A stretch of DNA of 64,000 nt. Source: Hyalella azteca (taxonomy: Eukaryota; Arthropoda; Malacostraca; Amphipoda; Hyalellidae). Numbering within the stretch: position 1 is the stretch's first letter; every line of letters starts with the position of its first letter. The stretch lies in the NCBI RefSeq assembly GCF_000764305.2, contig NW_025933246.1, positions 1 to 64,000 on the forward strand, given 5' to 3'. This document shows, one piece after another, positions 30,905 through 43,739 of this stretch. A program made the position numbers and the translations under genes. Below the pieces are notes generated by a model. That model was not told the DNA's origin. It saw only the letters and a list, made by a program, of their open reading frames with translations, and ran no database searches.

Positions 30905-31245
30905 ATATTAAGTTCTACCTGAGGATCGGGTTACGTGACTAAGGTAGCGAGGGATAGGTAAGACACATCAGTCCTGATAACGTATCTTGTATACGGGGTG
31001 GGAATACAACGTAATAATACATAGGTATAGGCTACGGCGTCGACCGTAAGGTCGGAGAACTCAAGCTACACGCTACATCGCGGAGTGCTTATAAGCTACT
31101 GGGGGCTTGCTTAAGGTTGCCCGCCCTTTTATTAGCTTCGCTTCCGCCCACTATTTAGGTCTTGATCGCGTGATCTATCACGTGTCTATCAGATGTTGAC
31201 TCGTCTTCAATCTCTATCAGGTCAAGTGAATTGACACCGGACACC
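30905..31245 (-). mobile_element. Probable solo LTR (LTR-1, copy b)
   Basis: Inverse homologue of 4850-5278, sharing GATCACGCGATCAAGACCT and CCTCAGGTAGAACTTA. No pol sequence adjoins it. Confidence 0.55.
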
Positions 31246-31299
31246 TCCCCTCTTCCGGAAAAATTGTCCCGATCGTATGGACACAGAATAAAAAAAAAC

Positions 31300-34200
31300 A
31301 TCTTTTTCAAAACCTCCGGTCAGATGGTATCTCACGCCTTACCTTAGGTATACAATAATGAAGGTTATAAAAGTAATATAAGGATACAGTTCCTTCAATT
31401 AACAGTATGAAAAACCGGAGTATGATACTTTTAAAAGAAAAGAACAAGTCTATCTCCAACACAATGATGGAAGAAATCCCAACGGAGGATTCACCTCGTG
31501 GTATTCAAAACACCTCGTGGTATTTAATGATACGTTCTTCCGTTCATTGGGTTCATGTCCTTGTGACACATAAGCTGATTGATCTCCCGACTCAGCGTCT
31601 AAGGCAAGTTCTCAGTGACACCGTGGACCCGTAGCTAACTAGGTGTGCTTTGTAAACAAAGTCATGATTTATTAAATTCAGAAGACATCAATGCGGTTGG
31701 GGGTTAGTTATGATTTTAGATTTCTTTCTATGACCTATATTGATCCTTCATTCCCTCTCTCTTTAGAGAAAATTGTTCCTACAGTTTCCATTATAAATTA
31801 AACACTGAGTACCTCAGGTTAGAGGAATGCTTGTTAGGAAAAATATTGAATGCATCATAAATCTTGAATTAAGATTTCAACACAAAATAATAAGGATAAT
31901 AGCGTTCACAGAGTAATGGAAGGGATATAAATAATCGAATCTTCATCTTCAGAGAAATATTTTAAATTGACAATGAATTATTAGAACCAATACTAGGATT
32001 GATTAATCTCTAACACCGAGTTACTTTAATTAGATACATTAATTTTGAATGTAACATTTTTAGAACACATTTATCATCTGCGAGCTTTTATTAAATTACA
32101 GAGAATGTTGTTCGTACAAATTTCTTCATGTTTCTCGAAATAACAAAATGTATGATGAAATGAACGCATCATAAAAATCAATATTAGCATCGGTCTGTTC
32201 ATTAATTTTATTAGATTGCTAATGCAAATGCTAGCAAAGTGACAGACATTTTACCTTGAAAATCCGTTAGCTGTTGCTAATCTAATCGGGATGCTTGTTG
32301 ATTATAAGTTAATAGCGATTAATCATCACTGTTTTAATTAAAATGCAACTCATATTTCGCAGTGCAATAAACATCAATCTTTGTTTAGCGCGTAACCGTT
32401 GCAAAATTCGCTATGAAAACATTTACAGACAAATGCAATAAAATGAGACTTCAAAATAAAATACAGCATTCTGCGTCAACATGTTAATTTCAAACGTGCG
32501 AAATGTTACAATTGAATGGTTAACACAGTAATTGTATCAAACCATTTGTCATTCGCAGTGCTTAATTCAAATACAATGTAATATTTGAACAACAAAATTT
32601 CATTAACATTAAACATCGTTCGGATAAGAGACAAAATGAAGATACATACGTGAGCAACTTTAACAAAAAAGTTGTCAAATTTCAACTTCGGTTCGTCCAT
32701 TTGAATGATCTCAGTGGCATAGGATTAAAATCAATCACCTCTATATTGACTATATTGCGATATCTCTTGCATATGGCAAGTCTCATCAAGAATGAACTCC
32801 ATGAACCGTATTATTGCTATGTGCTTTAATTAGATCGCTTGTCGTATTAAAGATCTCATTAATTGCCATCGCTGAGCGTCATCGCTGAAGTCATTTTTGC
32901 TTACATAGCGATTTCGAACAGACGATCTGCGCAATGTTAACAAATGCTGCTTGCATTGTCATTAAATTTTTTGCGCTTATAGCAAAAAAATGTCGGTGAA
33001 TAGGGTCGAATTCTTTACGTGAAGTACGTGATCAATCGTCGGCATTAATTCAAGCATTATTAAATTATCTGAATAGAAAATTTGCACGACATGATCAAGC
33101 GTTAGAAAAATTAATTTATAACTTAGCGCATTCATCGAAATCACAGATATATTTATATTCAACTAAATAATTCATCTTTTGCTATTAAAATGCGCATAAT
33201 TGTATATAAGAAAACACATTTAGTAATAGTGCAATAAGTAATAATACAATATATAATATTAGCAAAAAATAATAGCAATGCAACTGTAAATACGTTACCT
33301 CTTCAGGAACATAATAAGCTCAATACAGGGTATTGACATCGTTGCAAGGAATGAGGGTTGCTAAAAAAAGTATTTCCGACCATGCCGAGGGAGAAAAAAA
33401 TACTTGCTTCGATAAATCGAGAGCGCATGTCGAACGTTGAACTCTTGTGATGCAGAGGAACTGCCATTTTTTGACGGCTTTTCTACTCATGACTGTACGA
33501 TAAGCACATGTTACAGTTCAATATACTTTTAAAGATTAAATCTACCGTTTAAAATCACTTGGATATCTCAATACATCAATTAATATTTTACAGTTAATGC
33601 AATTGAGTAGATAACATACATTATCTAATTGATAAAATGTTAGAAAAATATAGAGTAGAACATGACATATTGCATTCAAAAATCTCAAAAGACATTTATA
33701 AATCATCGTTACACAGTTGAACATGATATTTTTGCCAAAAAAAATAGGCGGAAATTAATTAATTGGCGTTCCATAGATATTAGAATAACAAAGTAATACA
33801 AAAAAATTTTTCCCTGCCTGAATCAATTGTTCGTTGCGTTAATGTGGCATCAATTGTATCGGTAGATATACTCGACAATACTTCACACAATTATGAGGCG
33901 TAACGGTCCTATAGTGTCTAGCATACTACTGAGCCAGTTCAGCTGTTCGAGCCACGGAAAATGACGGAATTAAGCCACTTTGCTGCAGCGTTCCACCCTG
34001 GGCAGATTCGGCACACGGGACAGATACGGACGCTGTACAGACTTGAGGATTCTCTCTCACTCATCGCTGCTGCATGGTGACTATCCAGCGTTCATCGGGC
34101 GGCATTAGCTTACATGTTTGTGACTGTAGAGCGGTGAACATTTTTTAACAACACATTCTGTGGATTTATAATCAATCATTTTATTTATTTCTAACTAATT

Positions 34201-34680
34201 TACTTTATTTGTAATTTCATTTAGTTCTGTTCCGATAGCTGACTAATAATAGAATGTTTAAGCACCTGATAAAAAGTTCATGACTCAACTAGAGCGATTA
34301 ACTGGTTCACGAGTCGTGACATTACGGGCCAGATTGGCAGTTGAGATGTATGGGTGGGCTTTTAGATTCAGCGACGGAACGTTAGTTATTTCCAGAAATA
34401 AAGTGACTAAATCACAAACTGCTGCAATTCATACCGTTACAATAAGAAAATTCTCGACAGCGTTACCACGCATACACTCCAACATCTTCAATCATATTCT
34501 GGGCAGAGAAACATTCCAACGAGAGTTAAGTAAAGACCTCCTTTCATCATTCTATCACTAAACTTATACTGACAGTGAATCAGGAGTGGTTTGTAATGCG
34601 TTATTTAATCTCTTCTGATTTCTTTCAAGGTAAAATGTGAGCATCAGTACAAATTAACAAGGCTAATTTTTGTTTTCAAT
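31300..34680. other. AT-rich region, no gene recognised
   Basis: Short frames of 60-93 codons occur on both strands but none has a recognisable domain, convincing splice borders or coding-like composition. ATTAAT- and GCAATA-type words are frequent around 32200-33300. A fragment related to 6400/8060 lies near 34000-34050. Confidence 0.45.
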
Positions 34681-34689
34681 TTCACTCCT

Positions 34690-35830
34690 ACGCAAACAAA
34701 TTTGAAACCATCAATTTTATTAAACGCATTCCAAATTTCCGCCTCCGTGATAAGTAAGATTTTTCCTCTTCTTTTTCCTACGATTTCCCATGTACTTTTG
34801 CGTGTCGTTCAATATTATTTGATCCTCTTCACTTAATTTATATTGTGAATTTTTTATATCAATAACTAAGACGGCACTCATTTCAAAGTATCCATTTGTC
34901 ACGTCCAGTACGCGCATGACGTGTAATTTTTTATTCGTACGCTAATAGCGCGGACGTCGCAGTATTCAAAATCACGGCCGCACCGCCCACACATTGTGTC
35001 GATAGCTGCTGCATGGAAGTAGCGCTACAGCTGCGACACTCCATATGCAGATTATTCTAAGTGTATTATACATTCCTTGTTAATTTACTGTTAATTGTGA
35101 ATTTTATCCATTAATCACTAGTGTAACGTTATTTCGTTTATCTCTCTGGACTAGGGTAAAGTAACCGAATTCCCCGTTAAATTTTACTCTCAGGATTAGG
35201 GTAAAGCAACCATACTCCACCTTTAGTTTTTCAATTCAGACTAGGGCTGCCATTCACGTTAGGTTGGAACTTGCAGTCATAAACGATTCATTGTGATGCA
35301 TCTGGCAGCATTATTATTTAAATGTCGTTTCAATGCCGAGGCATTGTGAACGCCACTTTGGTTGGGAATGAAAAGCGCGCAGCGTATTTCGCTGGTAGAA
35401 TTTTCTTAATAAATCCGTGAACCTGCCCACAGAGCAGAGCTAATTGCAATGACGAAAATAATAGACTGACTCAATGAAAATTTTGACAAATGACAATTCA
35501 AGAACATGAAGTAAATTGTAACTTATTGTAATGTAGTGAACAAGAGGTACAAATTAAACTGAAGAACTTTGTGACAGAACGTAACTTATGTTGGTTTTCG
35601 AGGGGTGTTTAAACGAAGTAAAACTGCGAGAGACTACAGACACGGTGATTGTTCATCTGTCTAAAGCGGCTGCAAGATTAACGAATTCTTACAACACGAT
35701 AGGCCATAGACGCCGTTAATCCGCCGAGTCAATGGTTATCGGCACACTCCCCACTCAGATATAACATCGGAACGAATGAGCATGCAATGAATCTATTACA
35801 TACTAGTTTACCGAAACTAACGATACACGT
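34690..35830. repeat. Left flank of BEL/Pao copy A, shared with copy B
   Basis: Matches 48533-49690 (AACAAATTTGAAACCATCAA, CACGTCCAGTACGCGCATGA, CAATGCCGAGGCATTGT). A part, 35325-35525, also matches 54455-54655 on the other side of copy B, as expected for an LTR pair of roughly 200 bp. Because the shared sequence extends beyond that part, the two copies may descend from a segmental duplication rather than independent insertions. Confidence 0.65.
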
Positions 35831-38800
35831 TCACTAATTGGACGCTCCACCTCTCCGCAGCTTCGTGGCAGAGAGAAAACAGCGAATATGACGCGCCCGT
35901 CGCTTGAAATCTTCACTCGTTCGACTTAAGCGACGGGCCATTGATTGCGCTTCTGGGTGCGGTCGCGAAAAAGCGCGATGTTTCTGGTTTAAGAGCTGGT
36001 TTTGGTCGCGTCCATTTCCGCCTGGAGGTCAATGTTTGCAGGTACTCACTTCGCCATCTACCGTAAAATTGGGAAGCAAGATCTTAAACTCTGCGCCAGT
36101 GGCGAGCTCCGTAACTCCCAAGGTCCGCCTCCGTGAATTCGTGTCTTGGTTCAGGGCACTGATAGTCGCGGTTGATGAGAAGTTTAGCAGGAATCAAGGG
36201 AAAAGGAACGTTTGGATCCGTAGATAGCTGCGTCAGCGGAGTGTTGTTGATGTCCGTTGCTTCTGTGAAAAATGTGTGAAGCTCGTCTCTAGTGAGATGT
36301 CTAGGTCCCAATCGCAACATGCAAGCGTGATTGATCCTTTTGACGGAACCGATCGTGCGCTCGAACACGCCGCTGAAATGAGAGGCTTTAGGCGGGTTGA
36401 AAATCCATTGCACGTCCAGTTCCTTGAGTTCCTCGTCTAAATCTGTTCTGGATTTTTCATTGTCCTGATTGATGGCGTCTATAATATTGGTGCCTCGATC
36501 CGAATGCAGTAACTTGCATGGTCCGCGCAAACGCGTGAAACGGCGAAAGGCATTCTTAACAGCGGTAATGTCGACGGACGGTAAAGGCTCTAAGTGTACA
36601 GCGCGAAACACCAGGCAAGTGAAGAGGAGGCCCCAACATTTTATAGCGGCGGCGCTTCGTCGGGTGTTAGTGCCGTCGACGATGGCATACGGACCAAACG
36701 CGTCTATGCCGCAGTTGAAGGAGGGAGCGATTTAGAGACGATCTGGGCGCAGATCGCTCATAATCTGAGAGGAGTAAGGTCCTGTCAATTTCCTATAAAT
36801 TACGCAATTTTTACGAAGCTTTTGACGAGAGCTGAACCTTTTTTGTACGAAAAAAAACGCGGCTCTCGCTGCTCCCATCGTCAACACACGTCCCAGATGC
36901 AACTTTTTCGTTGATATTTCAGAATGACGACGGTAAACGGATGTTTCTGCGGGAGTATGAGTGGATGCTTTTTATCAAACTAAATTTCTGAGTGGTGAAA
37001 ACGTCCTCCTACACGAAGCAAGTTTTCGAGTCCTCGACAGGAGGAAGTTCCGCTATAGGATGCTTTTCGGGTAAACAGTTTCTCTTTCGGAGGTGGTCGA
37101 ACACCTCGGTAAACTCCGAATTTTGAGATATGCGAATTAGAATCTTCATAGCCTCTTCTGATGACGGTTTGCCACGGAGCGCAACCACCTGCCCATGACG
37201 ACGTTTGCGATTGTCGAGCAAGTGCAGAGCGAATGAAGTAGCAATCTTACAAACGTTGATGGCTTTGGTAAAGTTGCTTGTTCGTTGAGCAATAATAGCT
37301 AGTCCGATGTTGAGTGGCTTGTCGTGAGATGCTAGCAATACTTTGGTATCAATCGTTGCTTCTTCAGGAAGATCGTCGTGGCTAATTAACGGAATCTCGG
37401 TCTGCAGTTCAGTATCATTCCAAAAGAAATCTGGTCCGTCAAACCAGTACGTGGCCTTGAGCGATTCCAGGCTGTGTGCTGGACGCGATGTCTGCCGGAT
37501 TCAGTTTAGTCTCCACGTATTTCCAATTTTGTGTTGGGAACTGTTTAGTAGGAGATTGATCCTTAGTGACGTATCCACAAAAGTTGAGGTTTGTGTCGTT
37601 AAAGTATCCCAGTACGACCGTCGAGTCGCTGTAGAGAATCACTTAGTCTTCCGTCATGCCATAAGCCTTCATTGGCGGCGAGTGATGCTTCGAGAGCTGC
37701 GCACAGTTCTAGTCTAGGTACAGTGTTTGTCATGCGAGGAGTTATCCTCGACTTGGCGTTGACGAGAGCGACGTGTCTTTGTCCATGTCGAATGTCGTTG
37801 GTCGAACGATGATGCATGACGTGTCCAGTGGCCTGTAGAGACGGCATCGGCGAATATGTGCAGCTACACGTTTGCGATCTTTCCGAATCCGGCAGGTCAC
37901 ACGCAACGAGCGATCGTCAGGCCATCTGCTAAAGAGGGCGAATTTTCCAATTGCACACGTTTCCCATTGTTCTCTATGATTGGAAGGCAGTTCATCGTCC
38001 CAACCGTGGCTGTCGAGCGACGTATCCTGCAGAAACTTTCTAAGTTTCCCCGTGAGTATAAACGGCGATATAAAAGTTCTATGGATCGAAGATAATGTTA
38101 ATAGTCGACAGAACTACGCGTTTTGTGAATGGGCACCGAGGCACCCCTAGTCTCGACTATGAACGCGTCTTAGTGCACCTCCGATTTCAGCCCCCATAGT
38201 TTGATGGGTGATAGGTTCAGAGCGGACATGCTCGCTCGCGTCACCATGTTCGGATTTTGGAAACGCATCGAGGAAGATTTGAGTTTGAACACAATTTGTG
38301 GAGCCTGATGTGGTAGCGCTGTAATGCTGCTCGGGCTTCAGTGAGAAGCTGAATAGCTTGCTCCGGGGAGTCTGTTGATTGTAGGGCGTTGTCGACATGG
38401 TTATCTTCGACGAATTTCTTCACTTCGTCGGACGTCTGGACGTCTTCGTTGTTGACGGCGTAGGGTAACCCTGTGATCGCGAGTGCTAGGCTCGAAGTGT
38501 TACCAAAGAGTTGGACGCGACCGCGATACTCTACGAGATCTTTAGTGGGATCGTTGTGCCTGAACAAGAAAAATCTCGTTTTATCTCAGTCCTTTTCTCT
38601 TCAATATCAAAACAATGGAACATGTTAGCGATGTTCGCGTAGAAAGCAAACTTCCGTAGTCTGAACTTTATCAGCACGTCGGACAACTTGTTATAGAAAT
38701 CTGGCCCTGTTTGCGACTAGTCGTTGAATACTGGTGCCCTGCTACTTGGCACTCGCGTCGAACACGGGACGGAACTTTACCCTTTTTTGGGCGAGTGACT

Positions 38801-38978
38801 GGGAATACTGGGATGTACCAGGGATGTCCCGTTTTTAGGGACATACCTGGGATGTCCCGTTTTTAGGGGGAGTTCGTGTCTGGGGACGACTTCGACGTGT
38901 TTTTCACGATTGAGCGATTGCATCGCCAAGAGACACATTCCTAGCTTCTGGCAATTTTTCTCCACTCTGTTCCGAACG
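35830..38978 (-). pseudogene. BEL/Pao retrotransposon pol, copy A (truncated)
   Basis: Read leftwards: a gag/protease-side region (38241-38567), an RNase H region with TVPRLELCAALEAS (37599-37847) and LYSDSTVVLGYF (37439-37642), then integrase (36084-36611) with MFRAVHLEPLPSVD, HSDRGTNI and ASHFSGVFERTIGS. The D, D, E catalytic set of a BEL-type integrase is visible. Frameshifts and stops break the polyprotein. The copy ends abruptly at about 38975, where copy B continues, so the gag start is lost here. Relative to B it keeps about 280 bp at 37110-37390. Confidence 0.88.
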
Positions 38979-38984
38979 TTACTT

Positions 38985-39810
38985 CCAGACTGCGGCGATT
39001 TCTGACTGGGTTATTAGTACACGCCTTATTTGTGATCCTGGCTCACTAGTGTCCCAAAGTAGTGTCCCTTTACGCAAGAAGAACATTTTCAGTAAGTAGA
39101 ATATCTCCTGCAATAAAAATGAATATGTTGAATGTGAAATGAAAATGAACTCAATGAATATCAAGAAGCCAATGAACAAATGATAATGGCCTCAAGAAAG
39201 AAATATAAGTAATTATAAGAATGATAATTAATTCATGGAGGGTCAAGAAACCACAGAACGAATGATTGTACAGTTGAGGGAGAGAATCATTCCTGATGAC
39301 CTAAAAGCATGGCTGGTGATAGCAGTTTACGAATGAGGTGCTGAGACTCTCTAGAATTACAGCCTACTGTCCTTAAGACTCCTATTCAGGCACCTCAGCC
39401 GGGCTCGGCTGATTTCCATGGGATTCAATCACTAAGTATATTTTCTCTAACTCCACTGGTAACTGTAATGACAATCTGAAAATTTTCATGCTTATATAGA
39501 TATTTATTTACCATCTGTGCGCAGTAACAAGCAATGTATAAACTTCGTTTTACAACTGTGAGAGTGTATTTTCAGTCACAATCCACACGTTAATATATGA
39601 AGAATAATGAGATGAGGCATCGTATAACCTGAAGATGAGTTCAGTGATCCCATGTAAACAACGATAGTAAATAACATAACATAAAATAGTGATGTCGGCG
39701 CTGAAGTGTAGGCCTCATGTGGCCTGTCGCCGATTCTTTTACATTTCGTGACTTGTTCACAGAATATCTGAAATCGTGTTGGATCTTTTCAGGACTGACG
39801 ATAGTTTGAA
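38985..39810. repeat. Segmental duplication D2, copy 2
   Basis: Same order and orientation as 27300-28180. It abuts the truncated end of BEL/Pao copy A, so its arrival or a deletion probably removed the element's 5' part. Confidence 0.8.
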
Positions 39811-40440
39811 ATAGCTACGAGACTTCCACGGGGTGCAATATGGTGCTAGGTTCAGACATTTCAAGTCTGAACATATATTTTTTCATAGCTTCAAATAGTC
39901 TGTTCTTGAACGCGTTCATACTTGGAGCTCCAACGATGTAATCGGGGAGGCTGTTCCACATGTCGGTGATTCGAAGCGAGATGTTGTGGGGTGCTTGTGG
40001 GTGTTGTGAAGTTGTGGGGCGGAGAAGTTGCAGCGCAGTTTTTTTAGTTTATAGCCGTGGCCCCTGGTGTTGATTCTTGTTTCAAATTCTAGTAATCCTT
40101 CGGGGACCTTGTAAACCATGAGTATACTTGTATACTTCAATGAGGTCCCCACGCAGACGTCGATAACTGAGCTTTGGAAGCTTCATAATCTTTAATCTTT
40201 CTTCATAGGACTTGCCCTTCAAGCCTGGAATCATCCTTGTTGCACGTCTTTGAGCATTCTCTATTAAATTTTTGTCATTTTCAAATCACGGTGACCACAC
40301 AACGTTTCCAAACTCTACATTCGGGCGCACGACAGCAACAAACAACTGCTTCATTGCTTCTGCATCTATAGGAACTCGTATGAGCGTCTGATTAGTCCAA
40401 AAAGTTTGTTGGATGTGTTAGCTTGCGTTTCACAGGATAA
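39810..40440 (-). pseudogene. LINE RT C-terminal fragment, copy 2
   Basis: On the minus strand, from high to low coordinates: CCRARM and CGHRDLK-like residues, KLSTSAWGPH, YKVPEGLLEFETRINTRGH, then NSLPDYIVGAPSMNAFKNRL. This is the end of a CR1/jockey-like RT. It is frame-broken and interrupted near 39980-40030. Confidence 0.75.
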
Positions 40441-40679
40441 TGAGGCAAAGAGTCCAGCGTAATAATAATGTAGGTACCTCAAGAGAGATGTACGGCTGAC
40501 AGTGTATTGGAATTAGAACCTTAACAGAGGTCGGAGTGTGAACACATCCGCTAATCGTTCTCTGCTCAAGACTGAAGGTCGTTGCGTGGTACGGAGGTCT
40601 GGCCTGGCTGACGTCATCAGAGTGTGAGCACAGAACGTGTAAATAAAGAAGAGGAAATAGGAAGTTCCAAATGAGGACT

Positions 40680-41090
40680 ATTGTACTCGCCATGTCCGTC
40701 CGTCTGTCTGTCCCTCCGTAACTTCATGCTTTCGTCGACGAGAAAATGCGCTCTCTGTCACTAACTGCAGTGAGTACTGTGTTATATTTTTTTAGTTTAT
40801 AGTCGTGGCCCCTGGTGTTGGTTCTTGTTTCAAATTCTAGGAATCCTTCGGGGACCTTGTATAAACCATGAATATACTTGTATACTTCAATGAGGTCCCC
40901 ACGCAGACGTCGATAACTGAGGCTTGGAAGCTTCATAATCTTTATCTTTCTTCATAGGACTTGCCCTTCATGCCTGGAATTATCGTTGTTGCACGTCTAT
41001 GAACATTCTCTATTAATTTTTGTCCTTTTCAAATCTCGGTGACCACACAACGTGGTCACCTCCAATATGTTTGTTGGATGTGTTAGCTTG
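40680..41090 (-). pseudogene. LINE RT C-terminal fragment, copy 3
   Basis: The minus-strand frame 40936-40724 reads MKLPSLSYRRLRGDLIEVYK and YKVPEGFLEFETRTNTRGHD, the conserved RT C-terminal region. Upstream (41000-41090) a shifted frame gives CGHRDLKRTK. It is a near duplicate of 39950-40330; 40440-40560 and 41085-41200 are also paired. Confidence 0.8.
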
Positions 41091-41480
41091 CGTTTCACGA
41101 GATAATGAGGCAAATAGTCCAGCGTAATAATAATGTACATCAAGAGAGATGTACGGCTGACAGTGTATTGGAATTGCGACCTTAACAGAGGTCGGAGTGT
41201 GAACACCGACCTCAGTCACCCTCAACACCCCCAGCTGGCCCAAAGGAGGGCAAATAGACGGAACACGTCCAACGTTACATCCGACGACGACTCGGAGACG
41301 GAGGACGACGAAGGCGGAGCATCAGCTTGACCGTGGACTATGACGTCCTAAACTCATCATAAGGTCATAAGGTCACATGCATCCGCTAATCGTTCTCTGC
41401 TCAAGACTGAAGGTCGTTGCGCGGTGTGGTACGAAGGTCTGGCCTTGGCATCAGAGTGTGAGCACAGAACGTGTAAATAA
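41085..41480. repeat. Repeat of 40420-40650 with a GAC/GAG-rich insert
   Basis: TGTTGGATGTGTTAGCTTGC, AGAGATGTACGGCTGACAGT and GTGTAAATAAAGAAGAGGAA all occur in both places. Between them, 41205-41330, is a short purine-rich stretch encoding an acidic run (SDDDSETEDDEGGA) of unknown meaning. Confidence 0.65.
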
Positions 41481-41499
41481 AGAAGAGGAAATAGATAAG

Positions 41500-41665
41500 G
41501 AAAATGTAATGAATGTATCCAAATAGGGAAGTTGTCATGAATGTATCCAAATAAGGAAGTTGTCATGAATGTATCCAAATAAGGAAGTTGTCGTGAATGT
41601 ATCCAAACAAGGAAGTTGTCATGAATGTATCCGGATATGGAAGTTGTCATAAACATATCCAAGTT
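41500..41665. repeat. Minisatellite, about 30-bp unit, about 5-6 copies
   Basis: Units of GAATGTATCCAAATAAGGAA plus GTTGTCAT repeat. Confidence 0.92.
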
Positions 41666-41669
41666 TGAC

Positions 41670-42540
41670 GGAGCCAATGAGCTACAGAGATTTTATTGCG
41701 ATAAATGCACGCTCAAGAGTAGAAACTGTCCGATAACTGAGCACGGATTTCATGTAGTAGTCGAGGATACCTCTTTTAGGACTTAATTATTGTACCGCTT
41801 CGGTCAAAAAATAAACTTTTTTATTAATGGTCGGATCGTTGCGAAACTTAGTACACATATGTGAAACAAAATTCCAAGCCTTTTTGATCGGGCATTTTTT
41901 TCGAAAAAAATTAAAGAAAACGTGAAATTGATAGAAAACTGCGAAAAAGAGGGTATTGTATAAATCTATATCCTCATTCAATAAAAGTGCTACAACATCG
42001 AGAGACATATCATTCGATTTGTAAAGACCAAATCTAAAAACCACCCAATCATTTTTTCCAATTTCTAATTTGTTCGGGTGAGAGGGGGGATTTTCCGGAA
42101 TTTTTCAATTTTGCCTCCCCCCCTCTTTCTCCAATATATAATCAAACTATAACGAAATAAAAAAAAATAATCTATGTATTGTAGATATTTTCTTTACGAA
42201 TCGAATGGTATATCTGTCATTACTGCAGCTTGAAAACTATAGTAGGATGTGGATTTTAAAGATGAAAATTTAAACTTTTCAGGAGAGCAAAAAACTGAAA
42301 TTTGTGATCATTGAAGATATAGGTTTTACTTGTGCTTCGACGGCTGTCGTGAACGAAAAAATTGAACGCTCAAACGTGGCTTTGAACATTTTAAATGTGC
42401 GAAATATAAAGCAGAAGCTTTCGCTCTGTGGAAGTAGAAAGTAGAACTAAATAATAGGCGACTGATCGAGTGGTTCTTGACCTGATTACTCATGCTTGAA
42501 GAAGTTGCTATATCATCATCACTGTATTTTGATCTTAATG
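41670..42540. other. No gene seen
   Basis: AT-rich, unassigned; frames up to 85 codons lack recognisable features. Confidence 0.45.
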
Positions 42541-42544
42541 TGGA

Positions 42545-43120
42545 GGATCCGGACGCGGTGCGGTATACATGAGGACCCTGGCGTCGTCCCGCGGTGTACA
42601 TGAGGACCCTGGCGTCGTCCCGCGGTGTACATGAGGACCCTGGCGTCGATGAGGACCCTGGCTTCGCCCTGCGGTGTACACAAGGACCCTGGCGTCGCCG
42701 TGGTGTACATGAGGACCCTGGCGTCGCCCCGCGGTGTACATGAGGACCCTGGCGTCGCCGTTGTGTACATGAGGACCCTGGCGTCGTCGAGGTGTACATG
42801 AGGACCCTGGCGTCGTCGAGGTGTACATGAGCACTGAGCACCCTGATTTCGAGGTGGCGGGTTACCTTTCCGTGGCGGGACCGAGGCAGTCAAACGTCTT
42901 TCCACAGTAGCTGAAAGGATGACAATAATTCCCCCTTCAGGTATTCCAGAGACGACTGTACGCGCGCCTGGGCACTATGCCTGATCGTCCGCCCCTGTAC
43001 CACTACCAGCGGCTAGAAGCAAGCAACAGCATCGTGCATCAGCTGGCCTCCTCACCTCATCTCCCTTCTCACCCCGTCTCCTCTCCACGCCTCGCTTCCT
43101 CTTAGTATCCTTAGTATATG
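42545..43120. repeat. Duplication D3, copy 2: 28-30 bp minisatellite, about 10 copies, plus flank
   Basis: Same unit as 30434 (TGTACATGAGGACCCTGGCG) in a longer array, followed by the same flank. Open frames in three minus registers come from the repeat. Confidence 0.9.
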
Positions 43121-43180
43121 TTTCGGATGTAGCAGTACCAGGCCACGCTCATGCGCCGCCTGGTCTTATAGCGCAATTGT
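43120..43180. repeat. Fragment of the GC-rich block found in the inverted-repeat arms
   Basis: TTCGGATGTAGCAGTACCAG and AGGCCACGCTCATGCGCC are related to 13305-13345 and its arm-2 copy. Confidence 0.45.
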
Positions 43181-43739
43181 ATCTGTAGTGATTCATGAGT
43201 ATTATTATAGAATGAAAAAATATTTTTTATATATTCTAATGCCTTAATTATGTATAATTCACATGCAAACCCCTCTGTTTGTCAACATTACATAGAGTAA
43301 ATAAAAAGTACATATAATCCACATTGTAAGCCAGTTGATCATGGCCAGTTTTAATATTTATAATATTTGATAATTTTGTAATATTTTTGAGATCTGTTAA
43401 TAACGAATACTTGTATTCTGCAATTCACGATAATTCTGATTCTGTTACGCAGTGCTAATTTCAAATAAACCCTCCGGCATGACAACCCACGTCACTCATT
43501 CGATTTTCTGGTCCGTCAACATGAGGTTCTTCTTCTTGTCTTCTGTGTAAATACCTATAATAAATTGTTGAATAATTGTTTGCGTAACTAATTAATGCAT
43601 ATCAAATTGAAAGAGCGATTCATATATAGTATGCAATCCTGGTGCTGAATTCCGGTTAGGAATTCTTATTCATATTATACCGGATCTGGCATCTTATTGA
43701 ATAGGTTTCCTGATCCTTCCGACCATTTGAATAATTGAT
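43181..43739. other. No gene seen
   Basis: AT-rich spacer without recognisable feature. Confidence 0.4.

Noticed and set aside
36469..36914. Plus-strand frames of 88-106 codons, repeated at 50303-50569
   Set aside because: They are antisense to the BEL/Pao integrase and its flank; duplicated only because the element is duplicated.
42326..42905. Three minus-strand frames rich in S, R, P and H-V
   Set aside because: Produced by the 28-30 bp minisatellite, with three different registers open over the same bases.
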